NCBI GenBank assembly: GCA_963746155.1
Contig: CAVVAB010000012.1
Coordinates: 434,001-498,000 of the forward strand
Direction: 5' to 3'
Origin: AC-32 sp963746155
Lineage (GTDB): Bacteria > Actinomycetota > Thermoleophilia > Gaiellales > Gaiellaceae
Length of the DNA: 64,000 nt
How positions within the stretch are numbered: position 1 is the first letter of the stretch; each line of letters opens with the position of its first letter. The notes beneath the pieces are model-generated. The model had not been told where the DNA came from, did no database searches, and was given only the letters and a program-made list of their open reading frames with translations. The position numbers and the translations under genes were made by a program. Below are positions 9,329 through 19,174 of this stretch, one piece after another.

Positions 9329-10265
9329 GCGACACCGGGACGCGCGAGCTCGACGACGGGCGGCCGGGGTATCGCCTCGTCCGCCGCGAGGACATCGAGC
9401 TCGCCCGGGGCCTGCCCGGCCACTCGAGCGGCTTGAGCTCCTGCCGCCTCGTGGACGGAACGCTCGGCTCGACGCCACATGGCGCTGACGCTCGTCGCGC
9501 TCGAGGACGGCCACGTCGACGAGCACCTGCACTCGTTCGAGACGAGCTTCTACGTGCTCGAGGGTGAGCCGGTGCTCTACCTCGAGGGACGCGGCGTGAA
9601 GCTCGAGCCCGGCGCCTGCGGGGCGATTCCGGTCGGTGCGCCGCACGCGTTTCGCTCGGGCGAGCGCGCGTTGTGGATCGAGATGGCCGCTCCGCGTCCG
9701 CGCCTCGACGGGAGCGACACGTTCTTCCTCGGGCCTGCGCCGGACGCCGAGGTGACGCCGCTCGACGCGCGCGATCCGCGCAACCACAACCTCTTTCTGC
9801 TCAGGGGCGGCGAGATGGACCTCGAACTCCTGAAGCGCGGCCAGGCGATGGGTGCGCCGACGGTTTCCGGGAGCATGGCGACCGCCGTGCTCGCCTACAG
9901 CGGCATCGCTGTGAAGATGCTCGTCGACCAGCGGCTCGACGCGCAGCTGCACACGATGTTCATGGTCGACTACCAGCCGAACGCCCTGCGCCAACCCCCA
10001 CGACCACCCGTTCGAGGAGTCGTACTACATGCTCGAGGGAGAGGTCGACGTCGTCGCGAACGGCGACCGCTACACGCTCCGTCCCGGTGACGTCTTCTGG
10101 ACGGGGACCGGGTGCGTGCACGCGTTCTACGAGACGCAGGGCCGCCCTGTGCGCTGGCTCGAGACCTCGGCGCCGGGGCCGCCGCCGCGCTACTCGTACC
10201 GCCACGAGCGCGACTGGGCCTACCTCGCGGAGCGCCTCGTCTCCGACCCGGTAGGTGCCGCGTGA
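9325..10265 (+). CDS. Bicupin protein, (S)-ureidoglycine aminohydrolase-like, with two single-base insertions
   Basis: Joined frames give about 312 residues with two cupin domains. The first cupin has DEHLHSFETSFYVLEGE then PVGAPHAF. The second has NPHDHPFEESYYMLEGE, GDVFWTGTGCVHAF and a C-terminal YSYRHERDW. The layout (HxH...E then H in each half) matches bicupins such as ureidoglycine aminohydrolase (allE type), which release ammonia from ureidoglycine with Mn(II). A function in purine/ureide breakdown is possible but not shown. One extra base near 9475 and one near 9992 break the gene in the given sequence. It overlaps the M24 and E1-alpha genes by 4 bp. Confidence 0.72.
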
Positions 10266-11248
10266 GCCAGGTCGGCGACAAGCCCGTCGACCGGGGTCCT
10301 GGACGACCTCGACCTCTACACGCGGATCTACCGCCAGATGCTCCTCATCCGGGGCTTCGAGGACCTCGTCCAGTCGCTCTTCCTCGCAGGGCGAGGTCTA
10401 CGGGACGACCCACCTCTACTCGGGTCAGGAAGCGGTGGCGACCGGCGTCGCGAGCCTGCTCGAGGAGCGGGACCGGGTCGCGGCGACCTACCGCGGGCAC
10501 GGGCACGCGCTCGCTCTCGGCGTCGACCCCCAGAAGCTGCTCGACGAGATGCTCGCGCGCGAGACCGGGATCAACGGCGGGCGCGCCGGCTCGATGAACG
10601 TGACGTCGCCGGCCGACCGGCTGATCGGCTCGTTCGGGATCGTCGGCGGCAGCATCGCGGCCGCGACCGGGGCCGCGCTGGCGCTGAAGAAGACGACGGG
10701 CGGCGTGGCCGTCGCGTACTTCGGCGACGGCACGATGAACCAGGCCTACGTGTTCGAGTGCCTCAACTTCTGCCAGGTGCTGAAGCTGCCGCTCGTCTTC
10801 ATGTGCGAGAACAACGGCTACGGCGAGTACACGCCGTTCCGAGTCGGTGACCGCGGGCGAGATCCGGGCCCGCGCAGAGGTCTTCGACCGTCCCGGCCGA
10901 GACGATCGACGGCAATGAGCGTGTGGACCGTGCGCGAGGCCGCGGCGCGAGCGATCGCGCACGCGCGGGACGGCAACGGCCCGGCGTTCGTCGAGGCGCT
11001 GACGTACCGCTTCGTCGGGCACTCGCGCAGCGATCCCGGGCGCCTACCGGCCCGAGGGCGAGCTCGACGAGTGGAAGACGCGCGATCCGATCACGATCCT
11101 CCGCGCGCAGCTCGAGGCGGAGGGCGTCGAGGCCGCGCGCCTGGACGCGCTCGAGCAGGAGGTCACGGACGAGCTGGAGCGGATGCGCGAGCAGGGCCTC
11201 GCAGCGCCGTTCCCGAGCGAGCTCCGAGCCAGCGAGTTCAAGGACTGA
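10262..11248 (+). CDS. 2-oxoacid dehydrogenase E1 component, alpha subunit (several +1 indels)
   Basis: This is the thiamine-diphosphate-binding alpha subunit of a pyruvate/acetoin/branched-chain 2-oxoacid dehydrogenase. Frames joined across six apparent one-base insertions (about 10297, 10391, 10841, 10890, 10918 and 11041) give roughly 325 residues. The sequence reads TTHLYSGQEAVATG, YRGHGHALALG, the ThDP motif GDGTMNQ...ENNGYG, and GHSRSDPG. The GTG at 10262 overlaps the bicupin stop. Acetoin dehydrogenase (AcoA) and pyruvate dehydrogenase E1-alpha are equally compatible. It acts with the E1-beta at 12390 and the E2 at 11254. Confidence 0.82.
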
Positions 11249-11253
11249 CGCTG

Positions 11254-12390
11254 GTGTCGAGCGAGCTGACGATGCCCAAGCTGTCCGACTCGATGGCCGA
11301 CGCCGTCATCCTCCGCTGGCTGAAGTCCCCGGGCGACGCGTTCGCGAAAGGCGAGGCGCTGATCGAGGTGGAGACAGACAAGGCGACGGTCGTCTACGAG
11401 GCGGAGGCCGACGGCACGCTCGGCTCGATCCTCGTCCCGGAAGGCGAAACCGCGTCGATCGGGGAGCCGATCGCGACGCTGGCCAACGGCGACGGTGCCG
11501 CGCCGGCCGCTGCGGACTCCGAGCGGGCGAACGCGACGCCGGTGGCCAGGCGCACCGCCGTCGAGCTCGGCGTCTCGCTCCACGGGATCGTCGGCACCGG
11601 CGCGGCCGGGCGGATCACGCGCGAGGACGTCGAGCGCGTAGCAGCCGAATCCGGCGCGGCGGCGCCCGAGCCCACGGCTGCGCCCGAGCCGGCAAGTGGC
11701 GGGAAGGGCGACGTGCAGGTTCTCGAGCTGACGCCGACGCAGGCCACGATCGCGCGCCGGATGGTCGAGTCGGCGACCACGATCCCGTCCTTCACCGTCT
11801 CGGCCGACATCGACATGTCCCTGATCACGGCCTTGCGGCGGGAGGCACGCGGCGAGAACCAGGACGTCCCGTCGATCAACGACTTCGTCGTGAAGGCGGC
11901 CGCGGCCGCGCTGAAGGAGTTCCCGCGCTTCAACGCGTCGTACGTCGACGGCAAGGTCGAGTGCTATTCGCGCGTCAACGTCGGCGTCGCGGTCGCCACG
12001 GAGGACGCGCTGCTCGTGCCGGTCGTCCAGGACGCCGGCGAGAAGACCCTCGCGCAGATCGCGCAGGAGACGAAGCGGCTCGCCGAGGCCGCCCGCAGCC
12101 GCTCCCTCGCGCCCGAGGACCTGCACGACGGCACGTTCACCGTCTCGAACCTCGGCATGTTCGGCGTGCGGTCGTTCGAGGCGATCATCGATCCGCCGCA
12201 GGTCGCGATCCTCGCCGTCGGCGGCGCCCGGCGCGAGCCTGTCGAGGACGACCACGGAGGCGTTGCCTTCCGCGACCTGATGACCGTCACCCTCACCTGC
12301 GACCACCGCGTCGTCTACGGCGCCGACGGCGCGAGGTTCCTGTCCCGGCTACGCGAGCTGCTCGAGCGGCCGCTCGCCCTGACTCTCTGA
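11254..12390 (+). CDS. Dihydrolipoamide acyltransferase (E2) of a 2-oxoacid dehydrogenase complex
   Basis: The 378-residue E2 is intact. A lipoyl domain (about 5-80, lipoylated Lys in VETDKATV) is followed by an Ala/Pro linker and a peripheral subunit-binding domain (VARRTAVELGVSLHGIVGTG). A catalytic 2-oxoacid_dh domain ends with CDHRVVYGADGARFL. The catalytic HxxxDG is HRVVYG here, with Tyr in place of Asp, as in the cyanobacterial-type E2 branch. It transfers the acyl group from E1 to CoA. It lies between the two E1 genes and overlaps the E1-beta start (TGATG). The GTG at 11254 is 6 bp after the E1-alpha stop; the ATG at 11271 is an alternative. Confidence 0.88.
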   Translation: MSSELTMPKLSDSMADAVILRWLKSPGDAFAKGEALIEVETDKATVVYEAEADGTLGSILVPEGETASIGEPIATLANGDGAAPAAADSERANATPVARRTAVELGVSLHGIVGTGAAGRITREDVERVAAESGAAAPEPTAAPEPASGGKGDVQVLELTPTQATIARRMVESATTIPSFTVSADIDMSLITALRREARGENQDVPSINDFVVKAAAAALKEFPRFNASYVDGKVECYSRVNVGVAVATEDALLVPVVQDAGEKTLAQIAQETKRLAEAARSRSLAPEDLHDGTFTVSNLGMFGVRSFEAIIDPPQVAILAVGGARREPVEDDHGGVAFRDLMTVTLTCDHRVVYGADGARFLSRLRELLERPLALTL

Positions 12391-13357
12391 TGGCGCCGAT
12401 CCCGTTCCGCACCGCGATCCGCGACGCCCTCGACGAGGAGCTGGCCGCCGACGAGCGCGTGATCCTGTTCGGGGAGGACATCGCCGCCGCAGGAGGCGTG
12501 TTCGCGACGACGACCGGCCTCTACGACAAGTACGGCCCGGAGCGCGTCTTCGACACGCCGATCTCCGAGCTGGCCATGACCGGAGCCGCGTTCGGGTCCG
12601 CGGTGACCGGCCTGCGGCCCGTGCTCGAGATCATGTTCGGCGACTTCCTCACGCTCGCGATGGACAGCCTCGTCAACCAGTCGAGCAAGTACTGGTTCCT
12701 GACGCAGGAGCAGGTGAGCGTGCCGCTGACGATCCGCTCGGTGGTCGGAGGCGGCGCTCGCTTCGGCGCGATCCACTCGCAGATGCCGGTCTCGTGGTTC
12801 ATGGGCGTGCCCGGGCCTCAAGATCGTGGCCGCGTCGACGCCGGCCGACGCGAAGGCGCTGCTGAAGGCCGCGATCCGCGACGACAACCCGGTGCTCTTC
12901 TTCGAGCACAAGCGGCTCTACACGCTCGAGGGCGAGGTGAACGGCGAGCGTGGGCCGGCTCGGCGAGGCGAAGGTCGTCCGCGAGGGCAGCGACATCACG
13001 GTCGTCACCGCGATGAAGAGCGTCCACGACAGCCTCGAGGCGGCGGAGGCGCTCGAGCAGGACGGCGTTTCGGTCGAGGTGATCGACCTGCGCACGCTGC
13101 GCCCGTTCGACGTCGAGACCGTCCTCGCCTCGGTCAAGAAGACCAACCGCATCGCGATCGTCGAGGAAGGGCCGCTCACCGGCGGCTGGGCGGGCGAGGT
13201 GCTCGCCTCGGTCGTGGAGCAGGGGCTCGGATACCTCGACGACGCCTGGCGCATCGCGACGCCGAACACGCCGATCCCGTACAGCCCGCCGCTCGAGGAC
13301 GCGTTCCTGCCGGGGCCCGAGCGCATCGCCGACGAGATCCGGAGGAGGCTCGAGTGA
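12390..13357 (+). CDS. 2-oxoacid dehydrogenase E1 component, beta subunit (two +1 indels)
   Basis: This is the transketolase-like beta subunit that completes the E1 active site with the alpha chain at 10262. It starts MAPIPFRTAIRDALDEEL and contains GEDIAAAGGVFATT, the E1-beta motif ISELAMTGAAFGSA and a C-terminal transketolase domain with IVEEGPLTGGWAGEV. Joined over apparent extra bases near 12816 and 12949 it is about 321 residues, normal for the family. It overlaps the E2 gene upstream and the regulator downstream. No dihydrolipoamide dehydrogenase (E3) gene is seen nearby, so the complex would borrow E3 from elsewhere. Confidence 0.85.
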
Positions 13358-14025
13358 GCAACGCGACGTCGAGCTCAGAGGCTCTCGACCGCGCCGTCGA
13401 GGCGTCGAAGGTCGGCAGCCGCCTGCGGACGGAGCGGGAGCGCCTCGGGATCAGCCTGCGCGAGCTCGCGCGCCGCGTCGGCGTCTCGCCGAGCCTCGTC
13501 TCGCAGATCGAGCTCGACCGCGTGAACCCGTCGGTCAGCACGCTCTACGCGCTCGTCACGGAGCTCGGCATGACGATGAGCGACGTCTTCGGCGACGTGC
13601 GGTCCGGCGAGCGGATCGTGCGCCGGCTGAACGACGACGGCGGCGGCCTGGCCGGCGTGCCCGGAGACGCGGCTCGTGATCAACCTCGCGTCCGGAGTGC
13701 GCTGGGAGCGGCTGACGCCTCACAGCGACCGCGACGTGGAGTTCCTCTACGTCGTCTATCCCGTGGGCGCCGCGTCGTGCGCGGAGGATGCGCTGATGAC
13801 GCACGGCGGCAAGGAGTACGGCTACGTCAGCAGCGGCACCCTGGGCGTGCGCGTCGGCTTCGACGAGTACGAGCTCGGGCCGGGCGCGTCGATCGCGTTC
13901 GACTCGTCGTCGCCGCATCGCCTGTGGGCCGTCGGCGACGAGCCGGTCCACGCGATCTGGGTCGTGATCGGCCGGGAGGCCGACCCGCGCGAAGAGACCT
14001 CGCCCGACGCCGGCTCGAGAGCTAG
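13354..14025 (+). CDS. XRE-family regulator with C-terminal cupin (one frameshift, 3' end uncertain)
   Basis: An N-terminal helix-turn-helix (residues about 20-75) reads LRTERERLGISLRELARRVG then SPSLVSQIELDRVNPSVSTLYAL. A cupin sensor domain follows, with a ligand-binding pattern in EYGYVSSGTLGV and SSPHRLWAVG. Such proteins usually repress the operon in which they sit and release DNA when the cupin binds a catabolic intermediate. The start GTG overlaps the E1-beta stop. An extra base near 13662 separates the two domains. The final codons differ by frame (stop at 14023-14025, or at 14096-14098 if the last frame continues). It is convergent with the permease gene ending at 14022. Confidence 0.78.
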   Translation: MSNATSSSEALDRAVEASKVGSRLRTERERLGISLRELARRVGVSPSLVSQIELDRVNPSVSTLYALVTELGMTMSDVFGDVRSGERIVRRLNDDGGGLAGVPGDAARDQPRVRSALGAADASQRPRRGVPLRRLSRGRRVVRGGCADDARRQGVRLRQQRHPGRARRLRRVRARAGRVDRVRLVVAASPVGRRRRAGPRDLGRDRPGGRPARRDLARRRLES

Positions 14026-15024
14026 GCCGCGGGCGCTTCGCCCTCGCCCGACTGCAGGCGGCCCACGCTCTGCCGGCCCGAGCGCCAGCGGGCGATGAGC
14101 TCGGGCAGCTGGTAGAGCACGAGCGCGAGCAGGATCAGCACGCCGATCGTCATCGCTGCGTACTCGGTCGGCTCCGAGAAGAGCGGCAGGACGTTGCCGA
14201 TCTCCGAGAGGAAGAGCGCCGCCAGAAGGGTCCCGACGAAGGATCCTCGCCCGCCCGCGAGGCTCGCGCCGCCGAGGACAGCGGCGGCGATGCTCGTGAG
14301 CGCGTAGTTGCCGATGATCGGCGAGCCGATCTGGACCTGGGCCGACTCGAAGAAGCCGGCGATCGACGCCATCACCGAGCAGACGACGAAGGCGAGGAAC
14401 ACGATGCGCCCGGTCGACATCCCGAGCCGGCGCGCCGACGTCTCGTCGAGGCCGACCGCCCGCACGGCCATGCCGGTTCGCGACCGGTACAGCCACAGAT
14501 CGGCGAGCACGACGAGGACGATGACGCCGATGAAGGCGACCGGCATGAAGCCGACGCTCGTGGTCAGCGCGTCGATGACGTCGCTGTTGATCGGGCCCTC
14601 GGGATGGTCTCGCAGCAGGAGCGCCGCGCCCTCGAGGATGCTGAAGCGTGCCGAGCGTCGCGATGATCGACGGCAGGCGGAGAACGCGGATCAGCGTCGC
14701 GTTGAAGATTCCGGTCGCGAGACCGACGCCGAGGATCGCCAGCGAGCCGAGGAAGAGCGCGAACGTCGTCTCGTCGGGCTTGAGCGTGAACGAGGCCGTG
14801 ACGACGCACATCGTGACGAGCGCGGCGACGGAGATGTCGAAGCCGCCGACGAGCAGCGCGTTCGTCTGTCCGATCGCGACGAGCGCGAGGGGCATCGTCG
14901 CGAGCAGGAGGTTGTTGAGGTTGTACTCGGTCAGGAACGCGTCCTGGCGCACCGCCGTGTACGCGCCGACGGCGAGGATCAGGACCGCCAGCAGCACGAG
15001 GGGGATCCAGCCCCGGAACCTCAA
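14022..15024 (-). CDS. Ribose-type ABC importer permease 2 (one +1 indel)
   Basis: A membrane permease of the RbsC/BPD_transp_2 family of about 333 residues and 8-10 helices. It contains the family motif VGGFDISVAALVTM and the late motif AAVLGGASLAGGRGSFVGT, part of the coupling segment. It works with the ATPase at 15021 and the other permease at 17821, so the channel is probably a heterodimer. The TTG start overlaps the ATPase stop (TTGA). An extra base near 14655 splits the reading frame. Read through it, the downstream part (MPVAFIGVIVLVVLADLWLY) follows naturally. Confidence 0.83.
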
Positions 15025-16540
15025 GCGCTGCCCGCCGTCGTGTCGCCGACGATCGCCTCGACGATCCTGCGCTCGCCGAGCTCGTCTCCGCTGATCTCGT
15101 CGACGATCTTTCCGCGCGACATGACGACGACCCGGTCGCAGAGCCCGGCGAGCTCGAGCGGGTCGCTCGACTTGACGATGAGCGCCACGCCCTCGTTCGC
15201 CTTGGCCCGAAGCGCTTCGTAGATGTCGAAGCGCGCGCCGACGTCGACGCCCTGGGTCGGCTCCTCGGCCAGGATGACCTTCACGTCCCCGCGCAGGAAC
15301 GGGCGCGTCAGCGAGACCTTCTGCTGGTTGCCGCCCGAGAGCGACTGAACCGGCTGCTCGATCGAAGCCATGCGGATGCGGAGCCGCCGAACCATGTCGT
15401 CGACCGTGCGCTTCTCACGGCCGCGGCGCAGGAATCCCATCGGTGCCCAGCGACCGCAGCACCTGGATCGTCGTGTTCGTGCGGACGCTCAGGACCGGGA
15501 AGAGCGACTCGCGGGTCCGGTCGCCGCTGAGCAGCACGATCCCCGCACGCAGGGCGCCCGTCGGCGATCTCGTGTTCAGCTCGTCGCCGTCGCACGAGGC
15601 CGTCCCGGTCCGGGCGCTCGACACCCGCGAGCGCGCGCAGGAACTGCACCTGGCCGTTGCCCTCGGCCCCCGCGATGCCGAGGATCTCGCCCTTCTCGAC
15701 CTTGAGGTCGATCGGGCCGAAGCGGTCGCCCCGGAGGCCCGAGACCTCGAGGAGCACCTCGGGGGCGCGTCCCTCGCCGTCGCGCTCCGGGAAGGCGAGC
15801 TGGAGCGGCCGCCCGATCATGTGCGCGACCAGCGTCTCCTCGGTCATCCCGGCGGCCTCGAACGTCCCCTGCTTGACGCCGTCGCGGAGGACGCTGATGC
15901 GATCTGCGATCCCGAGCACCTCCGGCAGGCGGTGGCTGACGTAGACGATCCCGACCCCGGCCCTGCTCCGCTCGAGGACGAGCTCGTGCAGCTGGGCGAC
16001 CTCCTCGGGGCCGAGCGCCGTCGTCGGCTCGTCGAGGAGGAGCACCTTCGGCTTCGCCAGCAGGGCCTTGACGACCTCGAGCAGCTGCCGCTCCACGAGC
16101 GACAGCGTCCCGACCGGCGCCTTCACGGGGACGTCGAGCTTGAACTCCTCGAGCGTGGACGCCGCCCAGGCGTCCATCCGCCCGTAGGCCGGCCGCTCGC
16201 TTCCGGGCACGGCGAGATAGAGGTTCTCCGCGACCGAGAGGTCGAGGACGTGCGAGTAGGTCTGATACGCGATGCCGAGGCCGAATCTCCGGGCCTCGGC
16301 GGGAGACCCCCGGCGCCGGCGCCGTCCGCCGATCTCGACGGCGCCGTTGTCCGGGTTTAGGAAGCCACTTGCGATCCCGAGCAATGTCGATTTCCCGGAC
16401 CCGTTCTCCCCGACGAGCGCGTGAACCTCGCCCTCGCGACAGTCGACGCTGACGTCTCGAAGCGCTTGCACGGCTCCGAACGCCTTCGAGACGTCGCGAA
16501 GGGACAGCACGACAGGGCTCTCGGGCCCGGGACTCGACAT
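15021..16540 (-). CDS. Ribose-type ABC importer ATPase with two nucleotide-binding domains (two +1 indels)
   Basis: An RbsA/MglA-like fused ATPase of about 505 residues. NBD1 has Walker A GENGSGKST, the signature LSLVERQ and Walker B LLLDEPTTAL. NBD2 has the degenerate Walker A GAEGNGQ typical of this family, then LSGGNQQKV and the Walker B position ILAEEPTQGVDVGA, in which Glu replaces the usual Asp. Apparent extra bases near 15606 and 15442 break NBD2 in the given sequence; the frames join cleanly. It powers uptake of the substrate bound by the protein at 16575. The ATG at 16540 is clear. It overlaps permease 2 by 4 bp. Confidence 0.85.
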
Positions 16541-16574
16541 TCGTTCCTGTGACTCAGGATCTACCTGTTCTCCT

Positions 16575-17839
16575 CTATTTCGGATACATCCGCTTGATCA
16601 GCTTCAGCGGCACGAGCGACGTCCCGGAGGCTGCCGTCGGATAGCCCTTCAGGCACTGCGTGCGCTTCGCCTCGTTCTGCAGCTGGATCGGGAACACGAT
16701 CTTGGGCGGGATCTTTGCGCCCTTGAGCCGCATCATCAGGGCCGTCAGGGCGACCCGGATCTGCGAGTTCCCGGCGGTCTCGTAGTAGACCTTCAGCTTC
16801 GGGTTGTGCAGCTGCCTCGTCTTGCAGCCCATCCCGACGTCGTCGGTCCTGAGCGTCAGAACGGCGTTGAACGGCTTGCCCGCAGCCTGGTACGCCGCGA
16901 ACGCGCCCTGTGCCATGCCGAGGCCGTACTCGTAGCTCCAGCCCTTGATGTTGGGATGGGCCGCGAGGATTCCGGAGACGACCTGCTGGACCTTCGACGC
17001 GTCCCAGTTGGTCGGCTCCTTGGCCACGACGTGGATGTTCGGGTTGAGCGCCGGCTCCTCGCACTTCTGCCAGCCCGCCGACAGCGGGTTGCCCGGGAAG
17101 CCGCCGAGGAAGGCGATGTCGCCGGACTTGACGTACTTGTTCATGATCGCGGCCTATGCCCGGCCGAGTCTTGCAGACGTTCTCGCCGACGACGGTCGTG
17201 TAGTTCACGCCAGGCCCGGCGACGTAGCCCCAGGCGTAGGTCGCGACCGGGATGTGGGCCTTCTTCGCCTCCTTGAACGCCGGCAGGATCGCGTCGGCGT
17301 AGTCCGGATAGGTGACGATCGCGCTCACGTGCTGCGCGATCATCGCCCGGAAGTCGGCCAGAGCCTGGTTCGGGTCGGAATGGGCGGACCGGTAGATGAT
17401 CTTGCCGATCGACTTGTACGTCAGCGCCTGGAGGATGAACTCCATCTTCGAGATGTGCCGGTAGACGTTCTCGCCGAACGGCTCGACGTAGGCGACGGTC
17501 AGCTTGCCTCCCGTCCCGGTCTTGCAGCCGTCGTTCTTCCAGCACTTCAGCGCGAGGTTGTAGTTGACCTTCTTGCTCGCACGGCCGAACGCGGCCAGTG
17601 CGATGTTGCGCGCCATACCGCGGGGCGGCAGGAGCTTGGCGTCGAAGAGCGTCTTCTTGAGGACGGCGGGGTTCGCCTTGTACACCTCGCCGTAGCCGCC
17701 CTTCGCCTTCTTGCGACCCCACCGACTTGCTGCTCGTGCCGCCGAGGGCGGCCGTGACGATGACGAGGGCCACGGCGAGCAGCGTGACCCCGAGGCCCAG
17801 CTGCCACCGCCTCCCTTCGCTCACCTTTGGTACCTGCAT
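16575..17839 (-). CDS. Periplasmic-type substrate-binding protein, Peripla_BP_4/RbsB-like (two +1 indels)
   Basis: An exported binding protein of about 420 residues. It starts at the ATG at 17839 after a strong ribosome-binding site (AAAGGAGG, 9 bp upstream) and has a hydrophobic segment WQLGLGVTLLAVALVIVTAALGG-like over residues 12-35. The mature domain contains LTVAYVEPFGENVYRHISKM, AIVTYPDYADAILPAFKEA and IPVATYAWGYV, the alternating beta/alpha pattern of ribose-binding proteins. Extra bases near 17715 and 17153 break the frame. The C-terminal half is ordinary for the family. The ligand is unknown; the facing amidohydrolase suggests a compound with a C-N bond rather than a simple sugar. 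Confidence 0.82.
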
Positions 17840-18882
17840 CGTCGTTCCTCCTTTCGCGTTCTCAACTCGTGCTTTCGTTTACCGGGGCGATATTCGTGGG
17901 CGCACGCCCTGGGCCGCATGAGGCGGCCGAGGAGCGATGCGATTCGGTCGCCGGAGATCAGCATCCCGACGATGATCGCGGCGCCGAAGACTATGTACTG
18001 CCAGCCGATCGCGATGCCCAGGATCAGGAGCATCTGGTTGAGGAGCGTCAGCGCGAGCGCCGCCATCCACGTCGAGGTCGCGCTCGCCAGCCCGCCCGAG
18101 AGCGACGCCCCCGCGATGACGACGGCTGCGATCGGCGCGAGCAGGTAGGCGGCGCCGAACGCCGGGTCGACGCTGATGCGCACGCCCGCGAGCAGCACCG
18201 CCGCGGTGGCGTAGAGCAGGCCCGCGGCCGTGTACGCGAACACGACGTAGGCCCGGATGTGCACGCCCGCCATCCACGCGGCTCTCGGGTTCGCCCCCAC
18301 CGCCTGGAAGCGCCGGCCGGCCGCCGTGTAGCGGAGCAGCAGCGCGACGAGGAGCGTGATCGCCGCGCCGGTCCAGAAGACGAGGCTGATGATCCCGACG
18401 GGCCGGTTCTGTGCGAAGTCCGACAGCCGCGACGGCACCTCGGCCTCCGCCAGCCCCTTGGAGTACCTCAGCCCCTCGGCGTAGACGATCTGCCCCACCG
18501 CGAGGGTGACGATCAGCGGGTTCAGCTGCAGGATCCCGACGAGGAGCCCGTTGACGAGACCCACGAACACACCCAGGCCGAGGCAGGCGAGGATCCCGAT
18601 CCACAGGCGGTTGTTCGAGTGGTTGCCGACGCCGACGATGAGGTAGCCGCCGAGGAACATCACGCCCGGAGTCGAGAGGTCGATTCCGGCGTGCATGATC
18701 ACGAGCATCTGGCCGAGCGCCGCGATGGCGAGGACCGTCATGTACGGCAGGACGAAGGCCCACGAGGTGCTCTGCAGCGCCGCGGGCGCGATGATCGCCG
18801 CGACCACGACGAGCACTCCCGTCGCGATCCAGACCGGCATGAAGCGCGCGCCGACCAGCGCCTCGGCGAGCAAAGACGTCAT
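17821..18882 (-). CDS. Ribose-type ABC importer permease 1
   Basis: An intact permease of the RbsC family with 8-10 hydrophobic helices, 353 residues. Key motifs are LVIMHAGIDLSTPGVMFLG, the sugar-permease consensus GGIDLSVG in altered form, and AVVIAGASLSGGLAS. The last 35 residues are Arg-rich and overlap the start of the binding-protein gene by 19 bp, so the authentic end may be slightly earlier. It is first in the minus-strand operon and is preceded by a good promoter. The operon order permease, binding protein, ATPase, permease differs from the classical rbs order. Confidence 0.85.
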   Translation of the reverse strand: MTSLLAEALVGARFMPVWIATGVLVVVAAIIAPAALQSTSWAFVLPYMTVLAIAALGQMLVIMHAGIDLSTPGVMFLGGYLIVGVGNHSNNRLWIGILACLGLGVFVGLVNGLLVGILQLNPLIVTLAVGQIVYAEGLRYSKGLAEAEVPSRLSDFAQNRPVGIISLVFWTGAAITLLVALLLRYTAAGRRFQAVGANPRAAWMAGVHIRAYVVFAYTAAGLLYATAAVLLAGVRISVDPAFGAAYLLAPIAAVVIAGASLSGGLASATSTWMAALALTLLNQMLLILGIAIGWQYIVFGAAIIVGMLISGDRIASLLGRLMRPRACAHEYRPGKRKHELRTRKEERRCRYQR

Positions 18883-18969
18883 GCGGCGGCCTCCGTGCAG
18901 CCACAGCGCCCTCGGTACCTCCCTGCGCGTTCACCCGCTCCTTTGAGGGGTAGCCCCGAACAGGGCTGC

Positions 18970-18999
18970 ATTCTGACCATCTGCGAAGGAAAGTGTCAA
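18970..18999 (-). promoter_or_regulatory. Candidate sigma-70 promoter of the ribose-type transporter operon
   Basis: Read on the minus strand, a perfect TTGACA (complement of 18994-18999) is followed after 18 bp by CAGAAT (complement of 18970-18975). It lies about 90 bp upstream of the permease start at 18882. Confidence 0.5.
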
Positions 19000-19079
19000 C
19001 CATCACCGAACGGAAATTTCGGAGATCGGGCGAAGCGTTTACCGCTGCTTCACGCCCGACGCGCGCGTTCATAGGCGCG

Positions 19080-19109
19080 TTGACTGTCCGGGCGGCGTCC
19101 GTTTATGCT
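19080..19109 (+). promoter_or_regulatory. Candidate sigma-70 promoter of the amidohydrolase-SDR operon
   Basis: TTGACT at 19080-19085 and TATGCT at 19104-19109 are spaced by 18 bp, giving a leader of about 58 nt before the ATG at 19175. It is divergent from the transporter promoter 80 bp away, so a shared operator between them is plausible. Confidence 0.5.
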
Positions 19110-19174
19110 CGCTGAACATGCGTCGGCCTCAGACCGCGCATTCCGTATCACGCAAGCCAAGGAGAAGAGGGGCC

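Noticed and set aside
9240..13670. Programmed +1 frameshifting in the catabolic operon
   Set aside because: The shift sites share no slippery codon, stop codon or downstream structure, and up to six would be needed in one gene. Base errors are simpler.
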